This document shows positions 25,001-33,600 of a stretch of 64,000 bases of DNA, in pieces. This DNA is from Nitrospira sp. ND1 (GTDB lineage: Bacteria; Nitrospirota; Nitrospiria; Nitrospirales; Nitrospiraceae). The DNA is taken from contig NZ_FWEX01000006.1 in the NCBI RefSeq assembly GCF_900170025.1, positions 1,325,089 through 1,389,088 on the forward strand, written 5' to 3'. The number at the start of each line of letters is the position of its first letter. Positions within the stretch are counted from its first letter, which is position 1. Below the pieces are notes generated by a model, which was not told the DNA's origin, did not search any database, and saw only the letters and a list, made by a program, of their open reading frames with translations. A program made the translations under genes and the position numbers.

Positions 25001-26855
25001 GGAACTCAGCGACTTGTATGAGCGCCCGATTCATGGTGTTGCCGCCTTGATCGAAAATGCCAAACGAGGCGGGTTCGATGAACGGGAATGGACGTACCAG
25101 CGAAAAGACGGCAGCCGGCTGACTGTCCTCTTGACTATCACCGCACTCCGGGACAGTGACGGAGTCGTGACCGGATTCCTGGCGATTGGAAAAGACATCA
25201 CCAGCCGAAAAGCCGCAGAACATGCCCTTGCGCAAGCGCGGGATGAAGCCCTTCGAGCCGCCCAGGCCAAGGCGGACTTCCTCGCCACCATGAGTCATGA
25301 AATCCGCACCCCGATGAATGCCATCATCGGCATGACGGGTCTTTTGCTCGATACCGCCCTCACCAAAGAACAACTTGAGTTTGCCGACTCGGTCCGCCGT
25401 TCGAGCGACAGCTTGCTGACTCTCCTCAACGACATTCTCGATTTCTCCAAAATTGAGGCGGGAAAACTTCATTTCGAGGAACTCCCGTTCGACCTCCGGA
25501 TGACGGTGGAGGATACGGTAGAGCTGCTCGCGGAACAGGCGCAGAGCAAAGGCCTGGAGTTGATCGGGTTAGTCGATGCCGCCGTGCCGACCGCCGTCGT
25601 AGGCGATCCCGGCCGTCTCCGGCAAATCCTGGTGAATCTGGTCGGCAATGCCATCAAGTTTACCTCCGCAGGCGAAGTGTTCCTCCACGTGACGCGTGAG
25701 ACTCAAGACGGCGTGGGCCTTTTGCGCTTCACCATCAAAGATACCGGGATTGGTATTCCAGAAGCGGCGCAGGGACGACTGTTTAACGCCTTCGTACAAG
25801 CCGACAGCTCCACCACCAGACGATTCGGTGGCACCGGACTGGGGCTCGCTATTTGCCAACGCCTCGTCAGCCAGATGCATGGCCGGATCGGGGTTGAAAG
25901 CCATCCCGGACAGGGCAGCACGTTCTGGTTCACCGTGCAATTTCCGGAGACGACACTCGCCGCTTCCCCGTCGCCCTTTTCCTGGAGCCGGCTGCATGGC
26001 CGGCGTATTCTCCTGGTGGACCATTGCGACACGGTCCGGCAAGCCATGCGCCAGGAGCTCACCTCGCATGGAATGACTTGCACGGTGGCACAGAGCGGCC
26101 CGGAGGCCGTGGAGTTAGCCCGCACGGCGGCCGCCGCTCAGAATCCCTTCGACCTGGCCCTCATCGAATTGCATCTCTCCGACATGGACGGATTCGAAAC
26201 GGCCGCCTTGCTGAAACAAGACCCCGCCACCGCCGGCGTACACCTGGTCATCCTCACCACGGTCGGCCGGCGGGGAGACGGCCAGACTGCGCGATCCATC
26301 GGCATCGATGCCTATCTCACGAAACCGCTCCGTCAGACACAATTGCTCGAATGCCTGTGTCTCTTGCTGGCCCCCGACTCCACAGCCGGGACGCCGCCGA
26401 ACGCCGAATCGCCTCCGCTGATCACACGACACACCCTGAGCGAATCCCAGGCAGGACCGAAGCCTCGCCTGCTGCTGGCGGAAGATAATCCCGTGAACCA
26501 GAAGGTGGCCTGCAAGATGCTGGAGAAGCTCGGCTATCGGGTCGATGTCGCGGGAAACGGCCAGGAAGCCGTGGCCGCCCATGAGCGTGCCCGTTATCCG
26601 CTGATTTTTATGGATTGCCAGATGCCGGACGTGGACGGGTTCGAAGCAACCGCACTGATCCGCAAAATGGAAGGCCGGTCGGCCCATACCCCGATCGTCG
26701 CTATGACGGCTAACGCCATGCAAGGCGACCGCGAACGCTGCCTGGAAGCCGGGATGGACGACTACATCGCCAAACCGGTCCGCCCGAAAGATCTCCAGGC
26801 AGTACTCGACACCTGGCTCGGGAAGCACAACACCGCGACCGGCACCACCGGGTAG
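22023..26855 (+). CDS. Multi-PAS hybrid sensor histidine kinase with FixL-type PAS and two receivers
   Basis: This soluble kinase has about 1610 residues. Approximate order: N-terminal GAF-like region (20-250), coiled coil, six PAS domains (290-1050), HisKA (1080-1145, MSHEIRTPMNAIIGM), HATPase (1190-1305), receiver 1 (1325-1440) and receiver 2 (1475-1595). The third PAS resembles the FixL heme PAS: LLMPSPYREHHDEYL carries His609, and IIGSGREV carries Arg629, spaced 20 residues apart as for His200/Arg220 in Bradyrhizobium FixL. In receiver 1 the phosphoacceptor is Glu1382 (ALIELHLSDMDG); receiver 2 has Asp1531 (FMDCQMPDVDG). No membrane helices are seen. The start is uncertain: a GTG at 21948 would add 25 residues, and neither start has a clear ribosome binding site. 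Likely an intracellular oxygen/redox sensor (inference). Confidence 0.87.
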   Translation: MHHLRSFQLRDMTACGAALRRLGTDATSLEQVADRLVRHLYGSLTMGHLREPACSLVRLFKTTPYSRLTPDLRALADARLGDTPPPPSLTCLTLLASAGAVPGWNDPARSSRFRVIPLDTLEAVERLPMFSQLFRQLGVSLPSLTQPGPSVLLDRHEQSFNVFHIPEAEGSPYVPGQEEFVLKYGIRSVLGFGAPLPDGELFSIILFSKDFIPESTATLFKPLALCAQIALAPYATTTAAFHPHHTSMPEQADGDPTPVHDAHLQARIADLERLLAVHEQTVDEQADRMELIVQGSQMGTWDWEIPTGRVTFNERWANMLGYRLDELEPHVRTWEQLVHPDDLHQVMATVSSHLRGETPTYSSEHRLRTKSGAWCWVFDSGRVVKRDAKGAPLRAAGIHLDISDRKALEAAQARAQCDLQAKQQALDEAQTLAHLGSWHWNIATGQEAWSEEQCRIFGHTPDQSLPTYATFLSALHPDDVERVQQAVDAALKYDSPYNVDCRIRRPDGEVRHVNCRGVVQRDPDGRPVSMAGTVLDITDYTRAEFAWRDSETRMRSIFESAIEGIVVIDKRGRIESANTALLNLLGYQAHELVGQNISLLMPSPYREHHDEYLANYLVTGKRTIIGSGREVPAVRKDGTRIDVHVSVSEMQIGTEKKYTGMLRDISERKRMEETLRESEERFRQLAEHIDAVFWLTSPDKSEVLYVSPAFEAIWELPRDLLYVNPSFWLDHIHPEDRKRVATAAACQEHLPYDEEYRIVTPSGQVRWIRDRSFAIKNAQGETYRIAGIAVDITAAKQMEAQIRASELRHRALVELSPHAIFVNCEDRIVFANQACAKLLGAIAPSQLFGKTVLEFIHPESHPTVRERFAKIRDTNRPLPPTEERFVGLAGSIVDVEVAAAPIMFEGKPAIQVIATDIQTRKDLERALLATNLQLQTILSSATNVSIVATNTEGTITTFNTGAEELLGYSAGEMIGQQSLTLLHVPEEIDRHARELSDLYERPIHGVAALIENAKRGGFDEREWTYQRKDGSRLTVLLTITALRDSDGVVTGFLAIGKDITSRKAAEHALAQARDEALRAAQAKADFLATMSHEIRTPMNAIIGMTGLLLDTALTKEQLEFADSVRRSSDSLLTLLNDILDFSKIEAGKLHFEELPFDLRMTVEDTVELLAEQAQSKGLELIGLVDAAVPTAVVGDPGRLRQILVNLVGNAIKFTSAGEVFLHVTRETQDGVGLLRFTIKDTGIGIPEAAQGRLFNAFVQADSSTTRRFGGTGLGLAICQRLVSQMHGRIGVESHPGQGSTFWFTVQFPETTLAASPSPFSWSRLHGRRILLVDHCDTVRQAMRQELTSHGMTCTVAQSGPEAVELARTAAAAQNPFDLALIELHLSDMDGFETAALLKQDPATAGVHLVILTTVGRRGDGQTARSIGIDAYLTKPLRQTQLLECLCLLLAPDSTAGTPPNAESPPLITRHTLSESQAGPKPRLLLAEDNPVNQKVACKMLEKLGYRVDVAGNGQEAVAAHERARYPLIFMDCQMPDVDGFEATALIRKMEGRSAHTPIVAMTANAMQGDRERCLEAGMDDYIAKPVRPKDLQAVLDTWLGKHNTATGTTG

Positions 26856-26871
26856 GGAAGGAGTCTGCTGT

Positions 26872-29733
26872 ATGGCCGTCCATCACCTCCCCATCAGACG
26901 GAGGCAGGACAATGCCCTCGATCCCAGCATCCTCAACGTCCTGCCGGCCAATATCGCCGTGCTCGACGCGAAGGGGACAATTCTAGCGGTCAATGAGTCC
27001 TGGGAACGGTTCGCAGCCGCGAACGGCTTTACCGGCGAGGGCTACGGTGTCGGCCTCAACTATCTCCACATCTGCGATGCGGCGGGACCTCAGCCCGACG
27101 CCCAGCACGTGGCCCAAGGAATCCGGCACATCCTGGACGGCACCATCCGTGCGTTCGACTATGAATACGAGAGCTCAAGTCCCACACTCCGACGCTGGTT
27201 CCGGGTCATCGTCACCCCGAAGCAGGGCAGCCCGAGCTACGGCGCTGTGGTCATGCACATCAACGTGTCGGACCTCAAACAGGCGGAAGCCGCCATGCAT
27301 CAGAGCGAGGCCCGGTTGCGCGCGATCGTCGACACGGCGGTGGACGGCATCGTCGTCATCAACGAACGAGGCATCATCGAATCGCTCAATCCCGCTGTCA
27401 CTCGCATGTTCGGGTACACCCCGGACCAGCTGCTGGGGCAGAACGTGAAACTCCTCATGCCCGACCCCTACCACACGGAACACGACCGGTACCTGACCAA
27501 TTATTTGCAGTCGGGCCAGAAAAAGGTCATCGGCATCGGCCGTGAAGTGCTGGGACTTCGACATGACGGCGTGTCATTTCCCATTGAGTTGGCCGTGAGT
27601 GAGATGCTCGTCGACGGCGTCAGAAAGTTTACCGGTATCGTACGCGACATCTCCTCGCGCAAACAGGCCGAGGCCCAGTTCCGTCAAGTGGTGGAATCCG
27701 CGCCGAACGGCATGTTGATGATCGATCCCCTCGGCAACATCACGCTCGTCAACAAACAGGTCGAAACCATGTTCGGCTACAGCCGAGAGGAGATGCTCGG
27801 CAAGCCGGTCGAAATGCTGATTCCGGAACGGTTTTGTCCCGACCATCCGGCGCATCGCATCGGATACTTCTCCGCCCCGTCGTCCCGCGCCATGGGAGCC
27901 GGCCGGGAACTCTTCGGCCTGCATAAGAACGGGCAGGAGTTTCCCGTCGAGCTCGGACTCAACCCGATCGATACGCCGAACGGAAAACTGGCGCTGGCAT
28001 CCATCGTCGACATCACCATGCGAAAACGCACAGAAAGCGCGCTGTCGAAAGCGGCCCAGGACCTCGAACGGAAGAACTGGGAGATCTCGGAAGCCCGCGA
28101 CCAAGCCGTGCGGGCCGGCCAGGCGAAGACCGACTTCCTGGCGACCATGAGCCACGAAATCCGTACCCCGATGAACGGGGTGATCGGCATGACGACCCTC
28201 TTGCTCGACACCGAGCTGACCGCTGAGCAGAAGGGCTATCTGGAAACGCTGAAACATTCCGGCGAATCGCTCCTCCGCATCATCAACGATATTCTGGACT
28301 ATTCCAAAATCGAGGCCGGCAAATTCACCATTGAACACATCCCCTTCGACCTGCGGCTGACCATCGAAGACACCCTGGACATCCTGGCACCGACCGCCCA
28401 GGGACGCCAGTTGGAACTGGTCGGGCTCATCGATGCGCAGACCCCGCGAACCGTGATCGGCGATCCCGGACGGATCAGACAAATTCTGACCAATCTGGTC
28501 GGCAATGCCATCAAGTTCACCGAGAAGGGCGAAGTGCTGATTCAGGTGATGCAAACGGATGAGAGTTCAGGCTCCGTCACCCTGCGGTTCGAGGTCATCG
28601 ATACCGGGATCGGCCTGACGCAGGAAGCCCAAGCCAAGATGTTTCAAGCTTTTTCTCAAGCCGACAGCTCGACCGCTCGTAAATACGGCGGCACGGGGCT
28701 CGGCCTTTCGATCTGCAAACGCTTGGTAGAACTGATGGACGGGGAAATCGGGCTGCAGTCGATGCCGGGCCTGGGAACCCGCATTTCGTTCACGGTCAAG
28801 TTTTCTACCCCGGAAGAAGGCACCGCCCCCATCACGCCTCCGCTGCCTGTGAAGAATCTCAGCGGCCTTCGCGTCTGCCTCGTCGACGATAATGCCACGA
28901 ATCGGAGTCTGCTCCAGTACCATGTCTCAGCCTGGAACATGCACCATGAGAGTGCCGTCGATGGTCCGTCAGCACTCAACCTCTTACGGCAGGCAGCGCA
29001 GGAAGGCACCCCCTTCGACATCGCCATCGTCGATGTCCACATGCCGGAGATGAGCGGACTGGAACTCTGCCGGCTCATCAAGGAAGATCCTGCCATCGCG
29101 AAAACCCACGTCATTCTGCTCACGGCCTCGGGCCAGCGCGGGGACAGCATGCTCGCGAAAGAAGCGGGCGCCGCCGCGTACCTGACCAAACCGATTCGTG
29201 AGCGCCATCTGGCCGATTGTATGCGCCTGACGCTTGGCCGGGAAGGCCGTGAGGAGGAGAAGGCGCAATTGATCACGCGGCACACCCTGACCGAGGTCAA
29301 GGCCCATACGGTCCAGCGTGTGCTGGTCGTGGATGACAACCCCATCAACCAACGCGTGGCCGTGAAGATGCTGGAGAAGCTGGGCTGTCGCGTGGACCTC
29401 GCGGGAACCGGAATGGAGGCATTAGCCGCCATCTGCCGGCACCCGTACCCGTTGGTGTTCATGGACTGCCAGATGCCGGAACTCGACGGATTCGAAACCA
29501 CCAGGCTCATTCGTTCGCAGGAACAGCCGGGTACCCGTCTTCCCATCATTGCCATGACCGCCAATGCCATGGCCGGCGACCGCGAAGCCTGCCTGAAGGC
29601 CGGTATGGACGACTTCATCAGCAAACCGATCATCGCCGCCGACCTCCAGGCGAAGGTTGCGCACTGGCTGCCCGATGTCAGACCCGAAGACCTCAAACCC
29701 TCTGTCGCGAACGACGCGCCTGCGGGGGGCTAG
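26872..29733 (+). CDS. PAS hybrid sensor histidine kinase with FixL-type PAS and two receivers
   Basis: This 953-residue soluble kinase has three PAS domains (about 20-130, 140-265 and 270-385). They are followed by HisKA (about 415-480, MSHEIRTPMNGVIGM), HATPase (525-640), receiver 1 (660-780, IVDVHMPEMSG) and receiver 2 (820-935, FMDCQMPELDG). Both receivers keep their aspartates. The second PAS is FixL-like: LLMPDPYHTEHDRYL has His204 and VIGIGREV has Arg224, again 20 residues apart. It starts 16 bp after the previous kinase gene, behind GGAAGGAG, so the two are probably co-transcribed. The closing receiver is very similar in the two proteins, which suggests duplication. No phosphotransfer (Hpt) domain is visible, so an external Hpt would be needed. 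Confidence 0.9.
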   Translation: MAVHHLPIRRRQDNALDPSILNVLPANIAVLDAKGTILAVNESWERFAAANGFTGEGYGVGLNYLHICDAAGPQPDAQHVAQGIRHILDGTIRAFDYEYESSSPTLRRWFRVIVTPKQGSPSYGAVVMHINVSDLKQAEAAMHQSEARLRAIVDTAVDGIVVINERGIIESLNPAVTRMFGYTPDQLLGQNVKLLMPDPYHTEHDRYLTNYLQSGQKKVIGIGREVLGLRHDGVSFPIELAVSEMLVDGVRKFTGIVRDISSRKQAEAQFRQVVESAPNGMLMIDPLGNITLVNKQVETMFGYSREEMLGKPVEMLIPERFCPDHPAHRIGYFSAPSSRAMGAGRELFGLHKNGQEFPVELGLNPIDTPNGKLALASIVDITMRKRTESALSKAAQDLERKNWEISEARDQAVRAGQAKTDFLATMSHEIRTPMNGVIGMTTLLLDTELTAEQKGYLETLKHSGESLLRIINDILDYSKIEAGKFTIEHIPFDLRLTIEDTLDILAPTAQGRQLELVGLIDAQTPRTVIGDPGRIRQILTNLVGNAIKFTEKGEVLIQVMQTDESSGSVTLRFEVIDTGIGLTQEAQAKMFQAFSQADSSTARKYGGTGLGLSICKRLVELMDGEIGLQSMPGLGTRISFTVKFSTPEEGTAPITPPLPVKNLSGLRVCLVDDNATNRSLLQYHVSAWNMHHESAVDGPSALNLLRQAAQEGTPFDIAIVDVHMPEMSGLELCRLIKEDPAIAKTHVILLTASGQRGDSMLAKEAGAAAYLTKPIRERHLADCMRLTLGREGREEEKAQLITRHTLTEVKAHTVQRVLVVDDNPINQRVAVKMLEKLGCRVDLAGTGMEALAAICRHPYPLVFMDCQMPELDGFETTRLIRSQEQPGTRLPIIAMTANAMAGDREACLKAGMDDFISKPIIAADLQAKVAHWLPDVRPEDLKPSVANDAPAGG

Positions 29734-29825
29734 TCGGCCAGGGCATCACGCCTCGCGACCTCACGATTGACAGAACTCCACGCGCCGACTAGGATACGCC
29801 CTGAACAAGGAGGGTCCATACCGGC

Positions 29826-30383
29826 GTGAGTCATCCGTCTGCACCCCATACCCCGTCTCCACCGTCTACAGCAGCCCATCGTGTCGAGCAGCTCTTCGAA
29901 ATCCTGATCTTCGGCAGCCGCTGGATTCAGGCGCCGCTCTATGGCGGGCTCATCATCGCCGAACTGCTCTATGCCGCCAAGTTCCTGACGGAACTTTGGC
30001 ACATGATCGTCCATTTCCGCGAGGAAACCGAAACGCTGTTTATGCTGGGTGTGCTGTCGCTGATCGACGTCACCATGGTCGCCAACCTGCTGACCATGGT
30101 CATCATCGGCGGCTACGCGACCTTCGTCAGCAAACTGGATCTGGAAACCCACCCCGATCGCCCGGAGTGGCTCACCCATGTGGATCCAGGCACCATCAAG
30201 ATCAAACTGGCCGCTTCGCTCGTCGGCATCTCCAGCATTCATCTGTTAAAGGCCTTTGTGGACGTGACCAACGAGAACCCCGAACACATCAAGTGGAAGA
30301 TCTTTATTCACATGACGTTCCTGGGTTCGGCGATCTTCCTCGCCTACACCGACAAGCTGATGCAGCGGGACCGCAAGCATTGA
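29826..30383 (+). CDS. UPF0114 (YqhA-like) membrane protein
   Basis: This 185-residue membrane protein belongs to the UPF0114/YqhA family (TIGR00645-like), with about four helices. Visible landmarks are an N-terminal EILIFGSRWIQAPLYGGLII, VLSLIDVTMVANLLTMVII, and the short motif LVGISSIHLLKAFVDVTNE typical of the family. Function is unknown; a channel-like role has been suggested for relatives. The start is GTG at 29826, with AAGGAGGG at 29807-29814. It stands between the hybrid kinase genes and the patatin fusion with gaps on both sides, so it is probably a separate unit. Confidence 0.85.
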   Translation: MSHPSAPHTPSPPSTAAHRVEQLFEILIFGSRWIQAPLYGGLIIAELLYAAKFLTELWHMIVHFREETETLFMLGVLSLIDVTMVANLLTMVIIGGYATFVSKLDLETHPDRPEWLTHVDPGTIKIKLAASLVGISSIHLLKAFVDVTNENPEHIKWKIFIHMTFLGSAIFLAYTDKLMQRDRKH

Positions 30384-30652
30384 CCATAGCGACGCCAGGG
30401 TGCCGTATCACTTGAGATACGCGCTGTATCCGATTCGATAATCTCCACAACATACCTGCCCTACGCATTCGCGTCTATTTCCGTATCCGCAGACGGCACG
30501 GAACGCATCGACAGGGTTGCCGGGCCGCGTTCTGTTCTACCGTCCTTACTGGGCATGTGGTTTGCCTTTTCCAATCGTGGTATGACAGGCGCCGACACGG
30601 GCGCTTTCCGTCGAGACAACGCCACCCTCACCATGTTCCCCTTGGAGTCACG
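30384..30652 (+). promoter_or_regulatory. Intergenic region with possible sigma-54 promoter
   Basis: No gene was found in this 269-bp gap. GG-CATG-TGGT-TTGC at 30552-30565 keeps the GG-N10-GC spacing and most of the CACG-N4-TTGC pattern of sigma-54 promoters, 88 bp ahead of the patatin-fusion start. The base before GG is G instead of the usual T. A short hairpin (GATAC-GCGCT-GTATC, 30416-30430) lies after the UPF0114 gene. Confidence 0.4.
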
Positions 30653-33600
30653 ATGACTACTCCCGCTTCGCCGGACGACCCGCTGACACTCGCAACGATT
30701 CTGGAGGAAGAAACCGAACTGCTGCACGGCCCCCTGCCCAAGGATCATCCGGTGGGGGCCCCCGATGCGGTGCGCACGGCCGCGCTCTTCCGGCACATCC
30801 ACGCCTGCCACCCGAAACGCGCGGGACTCTGCTTCTCCGGCGGAGGCATACGCAGCGCGACCTTCGGACTCGGCGTCTTGCAGTCTCTCGCGCGCCTGCA
30901 GCTTCTGAACAAGTTCGACTACCTTTCGACCGTCTCCGGCGGAGGCTACATCGGCAGCTGGCTCACCGCCTGGATCCATCGCCATCCGCAGGGATTGGAC
31001 GGTGTCATCGAGGATCTGCGGGTCACGCCGAAAACAGGCGCCACCGAAGTGCCGCCGCCGGTCCAATGGCTGCGGAACTATAGCAATTACCTGAGTCCGC
31101 ACCTGGGATTCCTCTCGGCCGACTCATGGACGCTCTTCGGCATTTACTTGCGCAACCTGCACCTGAACTGGATGGTGCTGCTGCCATTGCTGATGGTACC
31201 CCTGCTCGTGCCACGCTGGACCATCGCCCTGGCCCAGCTGAATACCCCCGGACGGACCTTGCCCGTCTGGCTTCTCCAAGCCGTGTTCATGATCGGTCTC
31301 GGGCTGGCCGTCATGGCGCTCATCTATCTGCACCTCTGTCGTCCTACGCTCCGCGAGTACCGGCGCAATACCCGGTGGCAGACATTGGAACGCCAACACT
31401 GGTTTCTGGTCGCCTGCCTCGGTCCTTTGATCACATCGGTGCTCTTCCTCACCACAGTCTGGGCCTGGTTTCGCAACGGAGGCGGCACGCTGGAACAACT
31501 CAGCCTCCCCCACGCCATACTCGGCGGCGTCTTCCTCCACACAGGCAGCTGGCTCTTTTCCGTCCTCGCGCTGAAACGATTCAAAGCGTTCTCCCCCTGG
31601 CTGTTCTGGGAAACCGCCGCCGTCGCCGCCACCGGCGCGCTGGGCGGATTGTTTCTCCGATCTATCCTGATGAAGACTCCCGATCAGCTGGTCGTCGCCA
31701 CATTTGCCGAGTGCTTTGCCACCTTCGCCGTTCCGGGCGTCCTCGCGATATTTTTGCTCACGGCGACCGTCTTCATCGGCCTGGCCAGCCGGTTCACCGA
31801 AGAGCAGGATCGCGAGTGGTGGGGGCGCACCGGTTCCTGGGTGTTGATCGTCATGGTCATCTGGTCGGGGCTCTCCGCCATCGTCGCCTTCGGTCCCGGT
31901 CTCATCGCCTGGACGCCGAAAATCGCCGCTTCCCTCGGCGGACTCTCCGGATTGCTGACCCTCGTGCTTGGATTCGGCTCACGCACCACCGCGCAACAGC
32001 AGGAGGAACGGTCACAGACCACCGTGATCACCGACTTCGCGGTACGAGCGGCAGCGCCCTTCTTCATGCTCTGCGTCCTCATCGCACTGTCACTGGGCAC
32101 CAGTTGGCAATTAGACCTCTTCGCCCATCACTACGAGATGCACCTCAACCATCTTACGGGGCCTATGCAGACCGGATTAGGAATCTGGCCGGATCCCTGG
32201 GGGCACGATCAGGTCCTCCACAACACCCCCCTCTGGATGCTCTTCCTGTTCACCGTCGCCGTGACGTCATTGGGCCTGCTCATGTCCGGGCTGATCAACA
32301 TCAACCGGTTCTCGCTGCATGCGATGTATCGCAACCGCCTCATCCGCGCCTATCTCGGAGCCTCGCGCATTCAGGCCGAACGGGAACGGAGCTTCAATCC
32401 CTTCACCGGATTCGACAATCTGGATAACCCGGCCATGGGCGACGTGCGATTCGACGACGTGCGTCTGGCGCGCTGGATGGTCAGAGAGGTGTTTTCAACG
32501 GACACCCGCGCGCAGCTGGATGCGTTCCATGCGCTCACGGAGCCGACATCGGCCCAACTGCAGGCCATGATCGCACACCTGACGCAGGAACTTTCCCGTT
32601 CGCTCACGAACAAAGCGCTGGTCACGGCCGCCGAACAATTGCGCGTCGGACCGGCCTGCCGCGCCAAGATCGCCGCCTGGCAACAACCGGAGACGCCGGC
32701 AGGTCGTGACGCCATCACCTGGCTCACCACACTTTTTCTGAATAAGTTGCACGACCAGAGCCCGCGCCCGCTGCATCTCATCAACATCGCGCTCAATCTG
32801 GTCAAGGGCGACAACCTGGCCTGGCAACAACGGAAAGCCCAATCGTTTACGATCAGCGCGCTCCACAGCGGCAGTTGGAATCTGGGGTATCGCCGCTCGG
32901 AGGAGTACGGATGCAACCATTACCTCGCCCAACCCCTTTCTCTCGGGACCGCTCTGGCGATCTCAGGCGCCGCCGCGAGCCCCAACATGGGCTATCACTC
33001 ATCTTCAGCCGTGACGTTTCTCCTCGCGCTCTTCAACATCCGCCTGGGCTGGTGGCTCGGAAACCCGGGCCGTGCGGGCGCCGACACCTATCGCAAAGCG
33101 TCACCCAACGTCTCGGTCGGCCCCTTGCTGTCCGAAGCCTTCGGCCTCACGGACTCCTGTCATCCCTACGTCTACCTCTCCGACGGCGGGCATTTCGAAA
33201 ATCTCGGCTTGTACGAAATGGTCTTGCGCCGCTGTCACTGCATCCTCGTGGTGGATGCCGGGTGTGACCCGCAGCTCAACTTTGAAGATCTCGGCAACGC
33301 CATCCGGAAGATCCGCATCGATCTGGGAATCGACATCGAACTGAATCTCGACCAGATCAAGCGGGCCACCGACGCCAAGACCAGCAGTCGCCACCACGCC
33401 ATCGGCATGATTCGCTACGACAAAGTGGATGCCAACGCCACCGCCGGCACCCTGATCTATCTCAAACCCTCGCTGACCGGGAACGAGCCGTCGGACGTCC
33501 AGGACTACACCGCGCGTCACCCCTCCTTTCCCCACGAACCGACCTCGGACCAGTTCTTCGACGAAGCCCAGTTCGAGTCCTACCGCCGCCTCGGCGAACA

